This document shows positions 4,928-5,466 of a stretch of DNA of 5,466 nt, in pieces. Both the position numbers and the translations under genes were made by a program. How positions within the stretch are numbered: position 1 is the stretch's first letter; each line of letters begins with the position of its first letter. The notes under the pieces are model-generated. The model did no database searches. It was not told the origin of the DNA and was given only the letters and a program-made list of their open reading frames with translations. Location of the stretch: contig JABMOR010000102.1 in assembly GCA_013203245.1 (NCBI GenBank), positions 1 to 5,466 of the forward strand. The letters are read 5' to 3'. Source of the stretch: Candidatus Nitrosopumilus sp. (GTDB lineage: Archaea > Thermoproteota > Nitrososphaeria > Nitrososphaerales > Nitrosopumilaceae).

Positions 4928-5466
4928 CTATTTTCTCAATTTCTTTCTCTTTTCCTCGGTTCTTTTCTCAGATTCAAATCTCTCTAGATCATATTCTTTC
5001 ATATCTACGTACTTCATAATCTTACTTAGATTTGGATGCACTTTGTTGATCTCTCTGAACATCTGTTGTGCAACTCTTCTATAATCAGCATGTCCTTGTG
5101 GAACTGTTCTTAGCTCGATCAAATGACATGCTTCCCTTAGATTGAATTTCATAAAATACGGGTAGTTATATCCAAAGTTTACAACGTACTGTCCTTGCTC
5201 TGGGTGCTTTGTCCTGATTTTATCGAACGTATCTTTTGTTTTACTCATACAATCTTTGAAATCTTTCTCAATTCCTAGAACTCTGATTTCACTTGGCATG
5301 TTATACCCGTGATCAGTTGTCAGCAACTGTCTTTCAAGAGTGAGCGCTCTGTGTCTGTGCAGGTCTCTGAACATTCCAAAGTTATTGCATAAATCAAATG
5401 TGTAATAGACATTTTCAAAAGCTCTTGAAGGTCTGTGACGTCTGTTTGTACGAATCTTTGCAAATT
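4928..5466 (-). CDS. ThyX-like (FAD-dependent thymidylate synthase family) protein, C-terminal part (runs off right edge)
   Basis: The minus-strand frame is open from the right edge to TAG at 4930-4928, giving 178 complete codons. The visible part begins FAKIRTNRRHRPSRAFENVY and continues with FRDLHRHRALTLERQLLTTD, GYN, and a C-terminal helical region ending in basic EEKRKKLRK. This matches, from memory, the C-terminal domain of a roughly 500-aa two-domain ThyX-like protein in which 'RHR.LT.ERQLLTTD.G' replaces the canonical RHR..S.NE.S.RY motif; the N-terminal domain should lie outside the window. Canonical ThyX makes dTMP from dUMP with methylenetetrahydrofolate and FAD. Here only the RHR part of the signature remains, so activity cannot be inferred from the visible half. 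An internal ATG at 5374 is not the start, because conserved family sequence precedes it. Confidence 0.82.
   Translation of the reverse strand, partial: FAKIRTNRRHRPSRAFENVYYTFDLCNNFGMFRDLHRHRALTLERQLLTTDHGYNMPSEIRVLGIEKDFKDCMSKTKDTFDKIRTKHPEQGQYVVNFGYNYPYFMKFNLREACHLIELRTVPQGHADYRRVAQQMFREINKVHPNLSKIMKYVDMKEYDLERFESEKRTEEKRKKLRK

Noticed and set aside
4818..5084. 88-codon plus-strand ORF rich in Phe and Ser across the msrB/ThyX-like boundary
   Set aside because: It is antisense to two recognised genes, and its Phe/Ser-rich composition reflects Lys/Glu-rich coding on the other strand.
1..5466. CRISPR array, tRNA, rRNA or insertion sequence
   Set aside because: No regularly spaced repeats, no tRNA-like cloverleaf and no transposase or terminal inverted repeats were seen; the only mobile-element hint is the short recombinase-like fragment.

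Overview
The window looks like a piece of a marine ammonia-oxidising archaeon (Nitrososphaeria/Thaumarchaeota, Nitrosopumilus-like). This rests on strong AT richness, an archaeal proteasome beta subunit of the form I associate with that group, an archaeal MCT-1-like PUA protein, and a surface protein with the CFI-box C-terminal domain. TATA-like boxes sit about 26 nt before several start codons, so many transcripts are probably leaderless. The genus is inference; no marker RNA gene is present.

Layout. 1-143 (minus): start of a DoxX-type membrane protein cut by the window edge, with a textbook Shine-Dalgarno. 238-834 (plus): proteasome beta subunit, probably leaderless, with Ala where the catalytic Thr1 should be. 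861-1343 (minus): PUA-domain protein, convergent with the proteasome gene and starting at TTG. 1380-1532 (plus): a 50-codon ORF not long enough to be an enzyme, resembling the N-terminal DNA-binding segment of a tyrosine recombinase, probably a relic. 1638-2801 (plus): secreted, membrane-anchored surface protein with a CFI-box domain. 2802-2936: a spacer with a perfect hairpin. 2937-3170 (plus): a 77-aa single-pass membrane protein. 3171-3342: a decayed partial copy of that small gene's promoter and 5' end. 3343-4353 (minus): homoserine dehydrogenase. 4484-4891 (minus): methionine sulfoxide reductase B. 4928-5466 (minus): C-terminal part of a two-domain ThyX-like protein, cut by the right edge.

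The genes do not form one pathway. Homoserine dehydrogenase serves threonine/methionine synthesis, MsrB repairs oxidised methionine, and the proteasome and PUA proteins belong to protein turnover and translation. Most genes appear to have their own promoters rather than being in operons. I see no convincing new multi-gene system. The points most worth checking are the active-site loss in the proteasome subunit, the recombinase relic next to a lineage-typical surface protein, and the partial duplication at 2901-3253.
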